This document shows, piece by piece, positions 57,376 to 64,000 of a DNA stretch of 64,000 nt. Below the pieces are notes generated by a model, which was not told the DNA's origin, did not search any database, and was given only the letters and a program-made list of their open reading frames with translations. The stretch's first letter is position 1; each line of letters begins with the position of its first letter. The stretch is from Nocardiopsis ganjiahuensis DSM 45031. GTDB taxonomy: Bacteria > Actinomycetota > Actinomycetes > Streptosporangiales > Streptosporangiaceae. The stretch is taken from contig NZ_ANBA01000030.1 of assembly GCF_000341085.1 (NCBI RefSeq), forward strand, positions 59,266 to 123,265. Reading direction: 5' to 3'. The position numbers were made by a program, and so were the translations under genes.

Positions 57376-58677
57376 TCAGTGGAAGACCGTCGGCAGCGCG
57401 GCGTCGCCACGGGACATCCGCAGCGCCTGCTCGGGGAGCTCGGCCACGGTCTTCCGGTGGCGTTCGCGCGCCTCGTGCACGCTCTCGTGTCCCACCACCT
57501 CGCCGTCGGTGACCAGCGGCCGCAGCAGCGGGCGGGCCCCGACCAGGTCGGCCGGCTCGTGCGGGAACACCTCCTCGGACACGGCGATCCCCTGGTCGTC
57601 CAGCCGTCGGACCGCCCACTTGCGGCCTCCCCGGCTGGGCTTGCCGACCGAGCGCTTGGCGACCGGCTCCAACGGGGCGCCCTCGTCCAGGCCGCGTGCC
57701 CGCGCCACCAGCTTGTAGACCAGCGACACGGTCGGCGCGCCCGAACCCGTCACCAGGGACGTACCCACTCCGTACCCGTCCACCGGCGCCACGGCCAGGG
57801 CCTGGATCGAGTGCTCGTCCAGGTCGCCGGTCACCACGACGCGGGTCCCGGTCGCACCGAGGGCGTCCAGTTGGGCGCGGACACGGGAGGCGGTCTTGGC
57901 CAGGTCGCCGGAGTCGATGCGGACCGCGCCGAGCCCGGGGCCGGCCAGCTCCACCGCGTGGCGCACCGCGCGTTCCACGTCGTAGGTGTCCACGAGCAGA
58001 GTGGTCTCGGTGCCCATGGACTCCAGCTGGGCCTTGAAGGCGTGCCGCTCGCTGTCGTGCAGCAGCGTGAAGGCGTGCGCGGCCGTCCCGCCGGTCGGCA
58101 CCCCGTAGCTGCGCCCGGCCTCCAGGTTGGAGGAGGTCGCGAACCCGGCCACGTAGGCGGCGCGCGCCGCCGCAACGGCGGAGCGTTCGTGGGTGCGGCG
58201 GGAACCCATCTCGATCAGCGGCCTTCCGCCCGCGGCCACGGACATCCGGGTGGCGGCGGAGGCGATCGCGCTGTCGTGGTTGTACACCGACAGCGCCAGG
58301 GTCTCCAGGATCACACCCTCGGCGAAGGTGCCCTCCACGACCAGGATCGGCGACCCCGGGAAGTAGGCCTCACCCTCGCCGTAGCCCCACACGTTCCCGG
58401 AGAACCGGTACTCCGAGAGCCAGTTCAGCGTGGTCTCGTCCACGACTCCGTTGTCGGACAGGAAGTCCAGTTCCTCGGAGCCGAAGCGGAAGCGCTCCAA
58501 CAGGTCCAGGAAGCGGCCGGTACCGCCCACGATCCCGTAGCGGCGTCCCTCCGGCAGGCGTCGGCCGAACATCTCGAACACCGACCGGCGTGCGGCGGCG
58601 CCGCTGTGCAGGGCTCCCTGCAGCATCGTCAGTTCGTAGTGGTCGGTGAGCAGCGCGCTGCTGCTGTCCTTGCTCAT
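57376..58677 (-). CDS. pncB: Nicotinate phosphoribosyltransferase
   Basis: Converts nicotinate and PRPP to nicotinate mononucleotide. 433 residues. TDHYELTMLQGALHSG is the family opening; EMGSRRTHERSAVAAARAAYVAGFATSSN and VRIDSGDLAKTA form the PRPP/nicotinate site. ATG start. In several actinomycetes clpS lies next to pncB; here pncB is directly divergent from the Mec gene and no clpS is present. Confidence 0.95.
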   Translation of the reverse strand: MSKDSSSALLTDHYELTMLQGALHSGAAARRSVFEMFGRRLPEGRRYGIVGGTGRFLDLLERFRFGSEELDFLSDNGVVDETTLNWLSEYRFSGNVWGYGEGEAYFPGSPILVVEGTFAEGVILETLALSVYNHDSAIASAATRMSVAAGGRPLIEMGSRRTHERSAVAAARAAYVAGFATSSNLEAGRSYGVPTGGTAAHAFTLLHDSERHAFKAQLESMGTETTLLVDTYDVERAVRHAVELAGPGLGAVRIDSGDLAKTASRVRAQLDALGATGTRVVVTGDLDEHSIQALAVAPVDGYGVGTSLVTGSGAPTVSLVYKLVARARGLDEGAPLEPVAKRSVGKPSRGGRKWAVRRLDDQGIAVSEEVFPHEPADLVGARPLLRPLVTDGEVVGHESVHEARERHRKTVAELPEQALRMSRGDAALPTVFH

Positions 58678-58776
58678 AGGGGGGAGCCTACGTGTTTCGG
58701 GCAGGGGCGGTGCGAGTGCCCCACCTGCATCGGGGCGGTGCGCGGAGTGACCCGTACCGCATTAATACCCACCTGG

Positions 58777-58804
58777 TTGGTAGAAAAGAAGTTGTGGGTA
58801 CCCT
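58777..58804 (+). promoter_or_regulatory. Promoter of the mec-cysO-cysM unit (leaderless)
   Basis: TTGGTA (58777-58782) and TACCCT (58799-58804) with 16 bases between them. The -10 ends 6 bases before the ATG at 58811. Confidence 0.55.
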
Positions 58805-58810
58805 GGACCC

Positions 58811-59233
58811 ATGCTGAGGATCGACCGCTCCATCCACGACCAGATCGTCGCCCACGCGCGCCGTGACCACCCCGACGAGGCGTGTGGTGTCGTCGCGGGC
58901 CCCGAGGGTTCCGACCGCCCGGAGCGGATCATCGAGATGCTGAACGCGGCGCGCTCCCCGACGTTCTACGAGTTCGACTCGACCGAGTACAAGAAGGTCT
59001 ACGACGAACTCTGGGACCGGGACGAGGAGTTCGTGGTGATCTACCACTCCCACACCGCGACCGAGGCCTACCCCTCGCGTACCGACATCTCCTACGCCCA
59101 GTGGCCCCAGGCCCACTACGTCCTCGTGTCCACACGTGAGGCCGACACCGCCGAGTTCCGGTCCTACCGGATCATCGACGGCGAGGTCACGGAGGAACCG
59201 GTGGAGATCACCGGGGCCGGCACCGACCGGTAG
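58811..59233 (+). CDS. mec: Mec-type JAMM metalloprotease (M67)
   Basis: 140 residues. The JAMM zinc site is HSHTATEAYPSRTD with the catalytic Glu in PDEACGVVAG. In Mycobacterium tuberculosis the homologue releases cysteine from the CysO-cysteine adduct. The genes for the carrier (CysO) and synthase (CysM) follow, so the three form one cysteine pathway. The CysO here has two residues after Gly-Gly, giving this protease a second possible job. Confidence 0.93.
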   Translation: MLRIDRSIHDQIVAHARRDHPDEACGVVAGPEGSDRPERIIEMLNAARSPTFYEFDSTEYKKVYDELWDRDEEFVVIYHSHTATEAYPSRTDISYAQWPQAHYVLVSTREADTAEFRSYRIIDGEVTEEPVEITGAGTDR

Positions 59234-59399
59234 ACGGGCCCACCCGCCGGCACGAACACCCGCCGACAGGTACGCACGACCGACAGGTGGCCGTTACCCG
59301 CCACCACGCCCGGGACCCCGCACAGGGCACCGGAATGGGAGCGGTGAACCGCCTGTTGGACATGAACGCACAACAACGACCGTTTACGGAGTCACCTTC

Positions 59400-59678
59400 A
59401 TGGCCATCGAGGTCCGCATCCCCACCATCCTCCGCAACCTGACCGGCGACGCCAAGGTCGTCGAGGGTTCCGGTGACAACCTCAGCGAGCTGATCGCCGA
59501 CCTGGACAACAGCCACCCCGGCATCGCCGAGCGCCTGGTGGACGGCGGGAAGCTGCGCCGCTTCATCAACGTCTACCTCAACGACGAGGACGTCCGCTTC
59601 GTCGGCGGGCTTGAGGCCAAGCTCTCCGACGGTGACAAGGTGACCATCCTTCCCGCCGTCGCCGGCGGCTCCCGCTAA
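59400..59678 (+). CDS. cysO: CysO-type sulfur carrier protein (MoaD/ThiS fold)
   Basis: 92-residue ubiquitin-like carrier whose C-terminal glycine is turned into a thiocarboxylate for cysteine synthesis. ATG at 59400. MAIEVRIPTILRNLTG opens the fold and DGDKVTILPAVAGGSR ends it. Mature carriers end in Gly-Gly; here Ser-Arg follows, so it must be trimmed, presumably by the JAMM protein encoded upstream. The 166-base gap to mec contains no gene. cysM begins 7 bases downstream. Confidence 0.93.
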   Translation: MAIEVRIPTILRNLTGDAKVVEGSGDNLSELIADLDNSHPGIAERLVDGGKLRRFINVYLNDEDVRFVGGLEAKLSDGDKVTILPAVAGGSR

Positions 59679-59685
59679 GGAAGCC

Positions 59686-60633
59686 ATGCGCTACGACTCC
59701 CTACTCGACTCCCTCGGTGGCACGCCGCTGGTCGGCCTGCCCCGGCTCTCGCCCTCGCCGGAGGTCCGGCTGTGGGCGAAGCTGGAGGACCGCAACCCCA
59801 CCGGCTCGATCAAGGACCGCGCCGCGTACTTCATGATCGAGCAGGCGGAGAAGGACGGGCTGCTCTCACCGGGCTGCACCATCCTGGAGCCGACGTCGGG
59901 GAACACCGGCATCTCGCTGGCCATGGTCGCCAAGCTGCGCGGCTACCGCATGGTCTGCGTCATGCCGGAGAACACCTCCGCCGAGCGCAAGCAGCTGCTC
60001 GCCATGTGGGGCGCCGAGGTCCACTTCTCCGACGCCGCCGGCGGCTCCAACGAGGCCGTCCGCGTCGCCAAGGAGATGGCCGCGGCCCACCCCGACTGGG
60101 TGATGCTCTACCAGTACGGCAACCCGGCCAACGCCCGGGCCCACTACGAGACCACCGGGCCCGAACTGCTGGCCGACCTGCCGGAGATCACCCACTTCGT
60201 GGCGGGTCTCGGCACCACCGGCACCCTCATGGGTGTGGGCCGCTACCTGCGTGAGCACCGGCCCGGAGTCCAGATCGTCGCCGCCGAACCCCGGTACGGC
60301 GAGCTGGTCTACGGGCTGCGCAACATCGACGAGGGGTTCGTCCCCGAGCTGTACGACGAGTCCGTGCTCACCACGCGTTTCTCGGTGCCGGCGGACGCCG
60401 CGCTCCAACGCACCAGGCAGCTCCTGGAGAAGGAGGGCGTCTTCGCGGGTATCTCCACGGGCGGTGCCCTGCACGCGGCCCTGGGCATGGCCCGCAAGGC
60501 CGAGAAGGCGGGCGAGCGCGCCGACATCGCGTTCGTCATCGCTGACGCGGGCTGGAAGTACCTCTCCACCGGCGCCTACGAGGGAACCCTCGAGGAGGCG
60601 GAGGAGCGACTGGACGGCCAGCTCTGGGCCTGA
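59686..60633 (+). CDS. cysM: Cysteine synthase B type, CysO-dependent O-phosphoserine sulfhydrylase
   Basis: PLP enzyme, 315 residues. The PLP lysine is Lys43 in NPTGSIKDR, and TSGNTGISLAM binds substrate. Arg212 (YGLRNIDEGFVPELYD) lies 169 residues after the lysine, the same spacing as Lys51/Arg220 in M. tuberculosis CysM, where Arg220 sets O-phosphoserine specificity (from memory). With cysO and mec this supports cysteine synthesis from O-phosphoserine and CysO thiocarboxylate. ATG start. Confidence 0.95.
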   Translation: MRYDSLLDSLGGTPLVGLPRLSPSPEVRLWAKLEDRNPTGSIKDRAAYFMIEQAEKDGLLSPGCTILEPTSGNTGISLAMVAKLRGYRMVCVMPENTSAERKQLLAMWGAEVHFSDAAGGSNEAVRVAKEMAAAHPDWVMLYQYGNPANARAHYETTGPELLADLPEITHFVAGLGTTGTLMGVGRYLREHRPGVQIVAAEPRYGELVYGLRNIDEGFVPELYDESVLTTRFSVPADAALQRTRQLLEKEGVFAGISTGGALHAALGMARKAEKAGERADIAFVIADAGWKYLSTGAYEGTLEEAEERLDGQLWA

Positions 60634-60642
60634 CCCCGGTCG

Positions 60643-60671
60643 AGGCCGGTTCCCGCACAGGGGACCGGCCT
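60643..60671 (+). terminator. Terminator after cysM
   Basis: A 12-bp stem with one G-U (60643-60654 with 60660-60671) and a GCACA loop, 10 bases after the stop. Confidence 0.7.
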
Positions 60672-61031
60672 TCGTCATGCCTGCCGCCCGGGTCCCGCTT
60701 CCGCCGTGCGCCTGGCCGTGCACGTACCGGGTATCCGTCGTGCGTCTGCTCCGACCGCTACGCGCCTGCTCCACGACCGTCGTGTTCCTGTCCCACCCCC
60801 TGTCCTGAACCCGGGACCAGGGAACCAGTCAAATCTGGTCAATCGGTGTGAAAAATTCACACGTGACACACGTCGCCTGAGATGCGGACCACATTTTGTA
60901 CCACCCGGGCGGCCATTGGGGTACACCCGTAACAACGGGACATCCGCAGAACCAGCCGCTCACCGCTCTCCCCGCACACGTCACGCAGGGGCCACGGAGG
61001 CAGTGCGGCCGATCGAAAAGGCGACGACGAC
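60672..61031 (+). other. Non-coding spacer upstream of the MBL hydrolase gene
   Basis: About 360 bp without a supported ORF. The first half is GC-rich with mixed codon use and no trace of a recognisable protein. The second half becomes A/T-richer and holds the palindrome GTGTGAAAAATTCACAC (60847-60863), then CGTGACACACG. In Streptomyces I recall murI at this place; it is absent here. Confidence 0.4.
60847..60863. promoter_or_regulatory. A/T-centred operator-like palindrome
   Basis: GTGTGAA-AAA-TTCACAC has perfect 7-bp arms. It resembles a Crp site (TGTGA...TCACA) but has a 5-base instead of a 6-base spacer, so another regulator is equally possible. It lies 170 bases before the MBL hydrolase start. 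Confidence 0.45.
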
Positions 61032-61784
61032 GTGCGACTCACGATTATCGGGTCCTCCGGGAGCTTTCCCGGGCCGGACAGTCCGGCCTCCTGTTACCTG
61101 ATCGAGGTGGACGGCTTCCGCCTCCTGCTCGACCTGGGCAACGGTGCGCTCGGCGCTCTCCAGCGTTACGCCGACCTCTACTCCGTCGACGCCGTCTACC
61201 TCAGCCACCTGCACACCGACCACTGCGCGGACATGTGCGCCTACTGGGTCGCCCGCATGTACTCGCCCGGCGGGGCCAAGCCCCCCATTCCCGTGTACGG
61301 GCCCGCGGGTGTCGCCGACCGCCTGGCCGAGATCTACGGACTGGACCCGGACCCCGGCATGACCGAGGTCTTCGACTTCCACGAACTCACCCCCGGCGAG
61401 TTTTCGATCGGCCCGATGACCGCCCGCGTCGCCCGGGTCAACCACCCCGTGGACGCCTTCGGCATCCGCCTGGAGCACGAAGGCGTCAGCCTCACCTACT
61501 CCGGTGACACCGGCTCCTGCGACTCCCTCGTCGAGCTGGCCCGGGACACCGACCTGTTCCTGTGCGAGGCGGCCTTCCACGACCACCTCGAACACCCCAA
61601 GGACATGCACCTGACCGGCAGCGAGGCGGGCGAGCACGCCACCCGCGCCGGGGTCCGCAAGCTCCTGCTCACCCACCTGGTGCCGTGGAACGACGACGAC
61701 ATCACGATGGCCGAGGCGCGCAGCACCTTCGACGGCCCCATCGAGCTGGCCCGCGGCGGCCAGGTCCGGGAGATCGGGGTCTGA
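61032..61784 (+). CDS. Metallo-beta-lactamase fold hydrolase
   Basis: 250 residues, RNase Z/ElaC-like size class. Metal-binding HLHTDHCADM (HxHxDH), a second His in VNHPVDAFG, Asp in YSGDTGSCDS and a C-terminal His in LLLTHLVPWND. GTG start with GAAAAGG upstream. The gene precedes rph (RNase PH) in many actinomycetes, which hints at an RNA or nucleotide role, but the substrate is unknown. Confidence 0.9.
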   Translation: MRLTIIGSSGSFPGPDSPASCYLIEVDGFRLLLDLGNGALGALQRYADLYSVDAVYLSHLHTDHCADMCAYWVARMYSPGGAKPPIPVYGPAGVADRLAEIYGLDPDPGMTEVFDFHELTPGEFSIGPMTARVARVNHPVDAFGIRLEHEGVSLTYSGDTGSCDSLVELARDTDLFLCEAAFHDHLEHPKDMHLTGSEAGEHATRAGVRKLLLTHLVPWNDDDITMAEARSTFDGPIELARGGQVREIGV

Positions 61785-61903
61785 CCCGGAGCGGGACCGC
61801 GTGAGAGCAGCGGCCGGCCCGGGGGAGGGTGGGGCCCGTGTGGCGCAGGTCCCACCGAGTCCGGTACCCCCCGGCTCCAGCACCGTGGGACACCGTCCGG
61901 ATA

Positions 61904-61909
61904 TACGCT
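61904..61909 (+). promoter_or_regulatory. -10 element for leaderless rph
   Basis: TACGCT ends 7 bases before the ATG at 61917. No Shine-Dalgarno is present in front of that ATG. Confidence 0.45.
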
Positions 61910-61916
61910 CGTGTGC

Positions 61917-62642
61917 ATGGCCCGACCTGACGGACGCGTTCCGACCCAACTCCGCCCCGTGAACATCCACCGCAACTGGCTCCGCCACGCGGAAGGCTCC
62001 GCACTGATCGAGTTCGGGGACACCCGTGTGCTCTGCGCGGCCACCGTCGAGGACGGTGTGCCTCGCTGGCGCCGGGGCACCGGCGAAGGCTGGGTCACCG
62101 CCGAGTACGCGATGCTCCCCCGCTCCACGGACACCCGCGGCGCCCGGGAGTCGGTGCGCGGCAAGATCGGCGGCCGTACCCACGAGATCTCCCGCCTGAT
62201 CGGTCGTTCCCTGCGTGCCGTCGTCGACTTCAAGGCGATGGGCGAGCACACCATCACCCTGGACTGCGACGTGCTCCAGGCCGACGGCGGCACCCGTACC
62301 GCCGCGGTCACCGGCGCCTACGTGGCCCTGGCCGACGCGATGAAGCACCTGCGCAAGCGCCGCAAGCTCAAGAACAACCCGCTGACCGGCTCCGTCGCGG
62401 CGGTCAGCGTCGGTGTGGTCCAGGGCCAGCCCCGGCTGGACCTGAACTACCTGGAGGACTCGGTCGCCGACACCGACATGAACGTCGTGCTGACCGGCGA
62501 CGGCAAGTTCGTCGAGGTGCAGGGCACGGCCGAGGGCCAGGACGCCGCCTTCGACCGCGAACTGCTCAACAAGCTGCTCGACCTCGCCTCCGGCGGGTGC
62601 GAGGAACTGACCGCCATCCAGAAGAAGGCACTGTCGGAGTGA
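61917..62642 (+). CDS. rph: Ribonuclease PH
   Basis: Phosphate-dependent 3'-5' exonuclease that trims tRNA 3' ends. 241 residues from the ATG at 61917. RPVNIHRNWLRHAEGSALIEFGDTRVLC opens the fold (two parts), and EYAMLPRSTDTR, GRTHEISRLIGRSLR and LDCDVLQADGGTRTA are the catalytic and phosphate-binding segments. rdgB follows on the same strand, a conserved pair. Confidence 0.96.
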   Translation: MARPDGRVPTQLRPVNIHRNWLRHAEGSALIEFGDTRVLCAATVEDGVPRWRRGTGEGWVTAEYAMLPRSTDTRGARESVRGKIGGRTHEISRLIGRSLRAVVDFKAMGEHTITLDCDVLQADGGTRTAAVTGAYVALADAMKHLRKRRKLKNNPLTGSVAAVSVGVVQGQPRLDLNYLEDSVADTDMNVVLTGDGKFVEVQGTAEGQDAAFDRELLNKLLDLASGGCEELTAIQKKALSE

Positions 62643-62698
62643 GGACCGCGAGCGGCGCCGGTGCACGCATCGGCGGTGTTCCCGGTGGAGGAGGCACG

Positions 62699-63304
62699 GT
62701 GAAACTCGTCCTGGCCACGCGCAACGCGAAGAAGGTTCCGGAGATGCGCGCCATCCTGGCCGAGGCCGGGGTGGAGGCCGAGGTCCTGGCCCTGGACGCG
62801 TTCCCGGACGCGCCCGAGGTACCCGAGACCGAACCGTCCTTCATCGGCAACGCACTGCTGAAGGCGCGGGCGATCGCGGCGCACACGGGACTCCCGGCGG
62901 TCGCGGACGACTCCGGCCTGAGCGTGGACGAACTCCGGGGCATGCCCGGGGTGCTGTCCGCCCGCTGGGCCGGCCGTTTCGGTGCGGGCGACCAGGACCG
63001 GGCCAACCTGGACCTGGTGCTCGACCAGCTCGCCGACACCCCGCCCGAGCGCAGGGGAGCGGAGTTCGTCTGCGCGGCGGTCCTGGTCATGCCGGACGGG
63101 ACCGAAGCCGTCGCCGAAGGCGTGCTGCGCGGCCGCCTGGTGAGCGAACGCCGCGGTGAGAACGGGTTCGGTTACGACCCGGTCTTCGTCCCCGAAGGGG
63201 AGGTCCGCACGACCGCGGAGCTGTCGGCCGAGGAGAAGAACGCGATCAGCCACCGGGGGATCGCCTTCCGGCAGCTCGCTCGCGAGCTGTCCGAGATGGT
63301 CTGA
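62699..63304 (+). CDS. rdgB: RdgB/HAM1 non-canonical purine NTP pyrophosphatase
   Basis: Removes dITP, XTP and similar bases from the nucleotide pool. 201 residues from the GTG at 62699, with GGAGGAGG just upstream; an earlier in-frame start would overlap the rph end. Motifs: LATRNAKKVPEM (substrate loop), FIGNALLKARA, ADDSGLSVDEL, and GFGYDPVFVPEG and SHRGIAFRQL at the C-terminus. Confidence 0.95.
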   Translation: MKLVLATRNAKKVPEMRAILAEAGVEAEVLALDAFPDAPEVPETEPSFIGNALLKARAIAAHTGLPAVADDSGLSVDELRGMPGVLSARWAGRFGAGDQDRANLDLVLDQLADTPPERRGAEFVCAAVLVMPDGTEAVAEGVLRGRLVSERRGENGFGYDPVFVPEGEVRTTAELSAEEKNAISHRGIAFRQLARELSEMV

Positions 63305-63344
63305 CCAGTACGTTCACCCAGGCAGACCAGGGTGAGGCGTGAGT

Positions 63345-63385
63345 GGGGGCGGGTGCGGGACCCGAACGGGTCCGGGCATCCGCCC
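63345..63385 (+). terminator. Large hairpin after rdgB
   Basis: An inner stem GGACCC-GAAC-GGGTCC (63358-63373) sits inside an outer stem of about 11 bp (GGGGCGGGTGC with GCATCCGCCCC). It starts about 40 bases after the stop codon. Confidence 0.6.
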
Positions 63386-63627
63386 CTCCCTCGGTTCGAG
63401 GGGCCGCAAAGAAAAATCCGCTCCCCGTGTTTGCCTGTGTGTGGGCCTGGGGAGGATGGATGTTGTCTGACAAGCAAGCCACGCGAAACACCGGTCCCTG
63501 TGTGTAGGGCCGAGTGAACCGGGGCGTCGCTCCGCGGACCAGGGCGAGAACCCGCAGATGACGGGGGCCGCCAGGCCAACGCGGAACGTTCGGACAGATC
63601 GGGGTCCCTCCCACGGTCCGTACTGAT

Positions 63628-63656
63628 TTGACGTCGCTGGACCAGTTACCTAGACT
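63628..63656 (+). promoter_or_regulatory. Promoter-like element P1 of a tandem array
   Basis: TTGACG (63628-63633), 17-base spacer, TAGACT (63651-63656). This is the best sigma-70-type match in the window. Confidence 0.6.
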
Positions 63657-63749
63657 CACCGAGTCGCTGCGGGACGGCGAGCGGAACCTCTTGGGTTCCG
63701 GCTCAGCACCGGGCCGCGATCACAGACACACTCTTCTTCGCCGAGATGG

Positions 63750-63778
63750 TTCGAGCACTCGCTCGAAGCAGGTAGGCT
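63750..63778 (+). promoter_or_regulatory. Promoter-like element P2 of a tandem array
   Basis: TTCGAG (63750-63755), 17-base spacer, TAGGCT (63773-63778). The -35 is part of a palindrome, TTCGAGCACTCGCTCGAA (63750-63767, 6-bp arms). Confidence 0.5.
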
Positions 63779-63827
63779 CTGGGAGTTGCTTCAAACAGCC
63801 CAGCAAAAACCACTTCGGTGGAAACGC

Positions 63828-63833
63828 TAGGCT
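63828..63833 (+). promoter_or_regulatory. Promoter-like element P3 (TAGGCT)
   Basis: A second TAGGCT, 55 bases after that of P2, with no clear -35. A small CCAC-TTCG-GTGG hairpin (63810-63821) precedes it. Confidence 0.35.
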
Positions 63834-63888
63834 GGGGAAGCAGCGGGAATTCTTTCTCCCGATCAGGTTTTAAAGCGAAAACGCCGAT

Positions 63889-63917
63889 TTGGCGGGGCGC
63901 GGAATACCTGATAAAGT
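63889..63917 (+). promoter_or_regulatory. Promoter-like element P4 of a tandem array
   Basis: TTGGCG (63889-63894), 17-base spacer, TAAAGT (63912-63917), followed by an A-rich, likely transcribed stretch with a GTCGC-GAAA-GCGAC stem near 63945. Three or four promoters in 300 bp before a non-coding right edge is the usual look of an actinobacterial rRNA operon upstream region. Confidence 0.55.
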
Positions 63918-64000
63918 AAAGACACAACGAAGCGGGTCGGTCGCGAAAGCGACTGAAACGCAGAAAGCCTTCCACGGAAGAGCAGACAGAACACTGGTTC

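Noticed and set aside
1..64000. tRNA or rRNA genes inside the window
   Set aside because: No cloverleaf with a GTTCnAnTC-type T-arm and matching acceptor ends, and no rRNA core sequence, was recognised. Only the upstream region of a probable rRNA operon is present.
1..64000. Insertion sequences, integrases or prophage genes
   Set aside because: No transposase, integrase or phage structural protein was recognised in any frame; the dispersed repeat carries no gene.

Overview
The window is GC-rich chromosomal DNA of an actinomycete. Three signals support this: strong G/C at third codon positions, many GTG starts, and gene families typical of Actinobacteria (NucS/EndoMS, DUF2550, DUF3039, DUF1707, class E sortase, the CysM/CysO/Mec set, a Rho with a long polar N-terminal insert). 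From memory, the order hom-thrC-thrB-rho / rpmE-prfA-prmC / atp operon / nucS / FilP-like coiled coil / epimerase / thiolase / meaB / icmA / thioredoxin-like matches the corresponding Streptomyces core region. The family is an inference; Nocardiopsaceae (Nocardiopsis or a relative) fits best.

Layout. 1-3.5 kb: threonine pathway (3' end of hom, thrC, thrB). 4-6 kb: rho after a 440-bp leader. 6.2-8.5 kb: lactate permease and rpmE. 8.6-12.6 kb: prfA-prmC-tsaC and a WecA-type transferase. 12.8-20.9 kb: F1Fo ATP synthase operon with two assembly-factor genes in front. 20.9-25 kb: small conserved genes, a cobalamin adenosyltransferase and a secreted M28 aminopeptidase. 25.2-29.7 kb (reverse): five-gene unit of ABC exporter, histidine kinase, response regulator and a LiaF-like protein. 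29.8-34.4 kb: nucS, an MFS transporter, 3-hydroxyacyl-CoA dehydrogenase, a small zinc-ribbon protein and a hydrolase. 34.6-39.1 kb: FilP/Scy-like coiled-coil protein, methylmalonyl-CoA epimerase, thiolase and meaB. 39.3-43.3 kb: two tandem secreted GH18 chitinases. 43.7-50.6 kb: MarR regulator, IcmA-type mutase, thioredoxin-TPR protein, cytidylate-kinase-like protein, malic enzyme and YqgE. 50.7-56.6 kb: DUF3039 protein, a decayed heme-ABC ATPase relic, class E sortase with a small membrane partner, a helicase, an M43 protease and trpS. 56.7-58.7 kb (reverse): pncB-pncA NAD salvage. 58.8-63.3 kb: Mec/CysO/CysM cysteine synthesis, an MBL hydrolase, rph and rdgB. 63.3-64 kb: non-coding DNA with a ladder of promoter-like elements that looks like the upstream region of an rRNA operon starting beyond the window.

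How the genes connect. Most of the window is housekeeping: translation termination, ATP synthesis, amino acids, NAD salvage, RNA and nucleotide quality control. A second theme is short-chain acyl-CoA metabolism (lactate uptake, hydroxyacyl-CoA dehydrogenase, thiolase, epimerase, MeaB, isobutyryl-CoA-type mutase, adenosyltransferase, malic enzyme). The accessory layer is exported enzymes (two chitinases, M28 and M43 proteases), the sortase and the envelope-stress unit.

No transposase, integrase, CRISPR array, tRNA, rRNA or biosynthetic gene cluster was seen. The most unusual observations are a dispersed repeat placed just after stop codons at three loci, a sulfur carrier with residues after its Gly-Gly end next to a JAMM protease, a leaderless mini-ORF overlapping the helicase start, the broken heme-ABC ATPase, and Crp-like sites before the lactate permease and the ATP synthase operon. 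Functions come from reading motifs; no database search was run.
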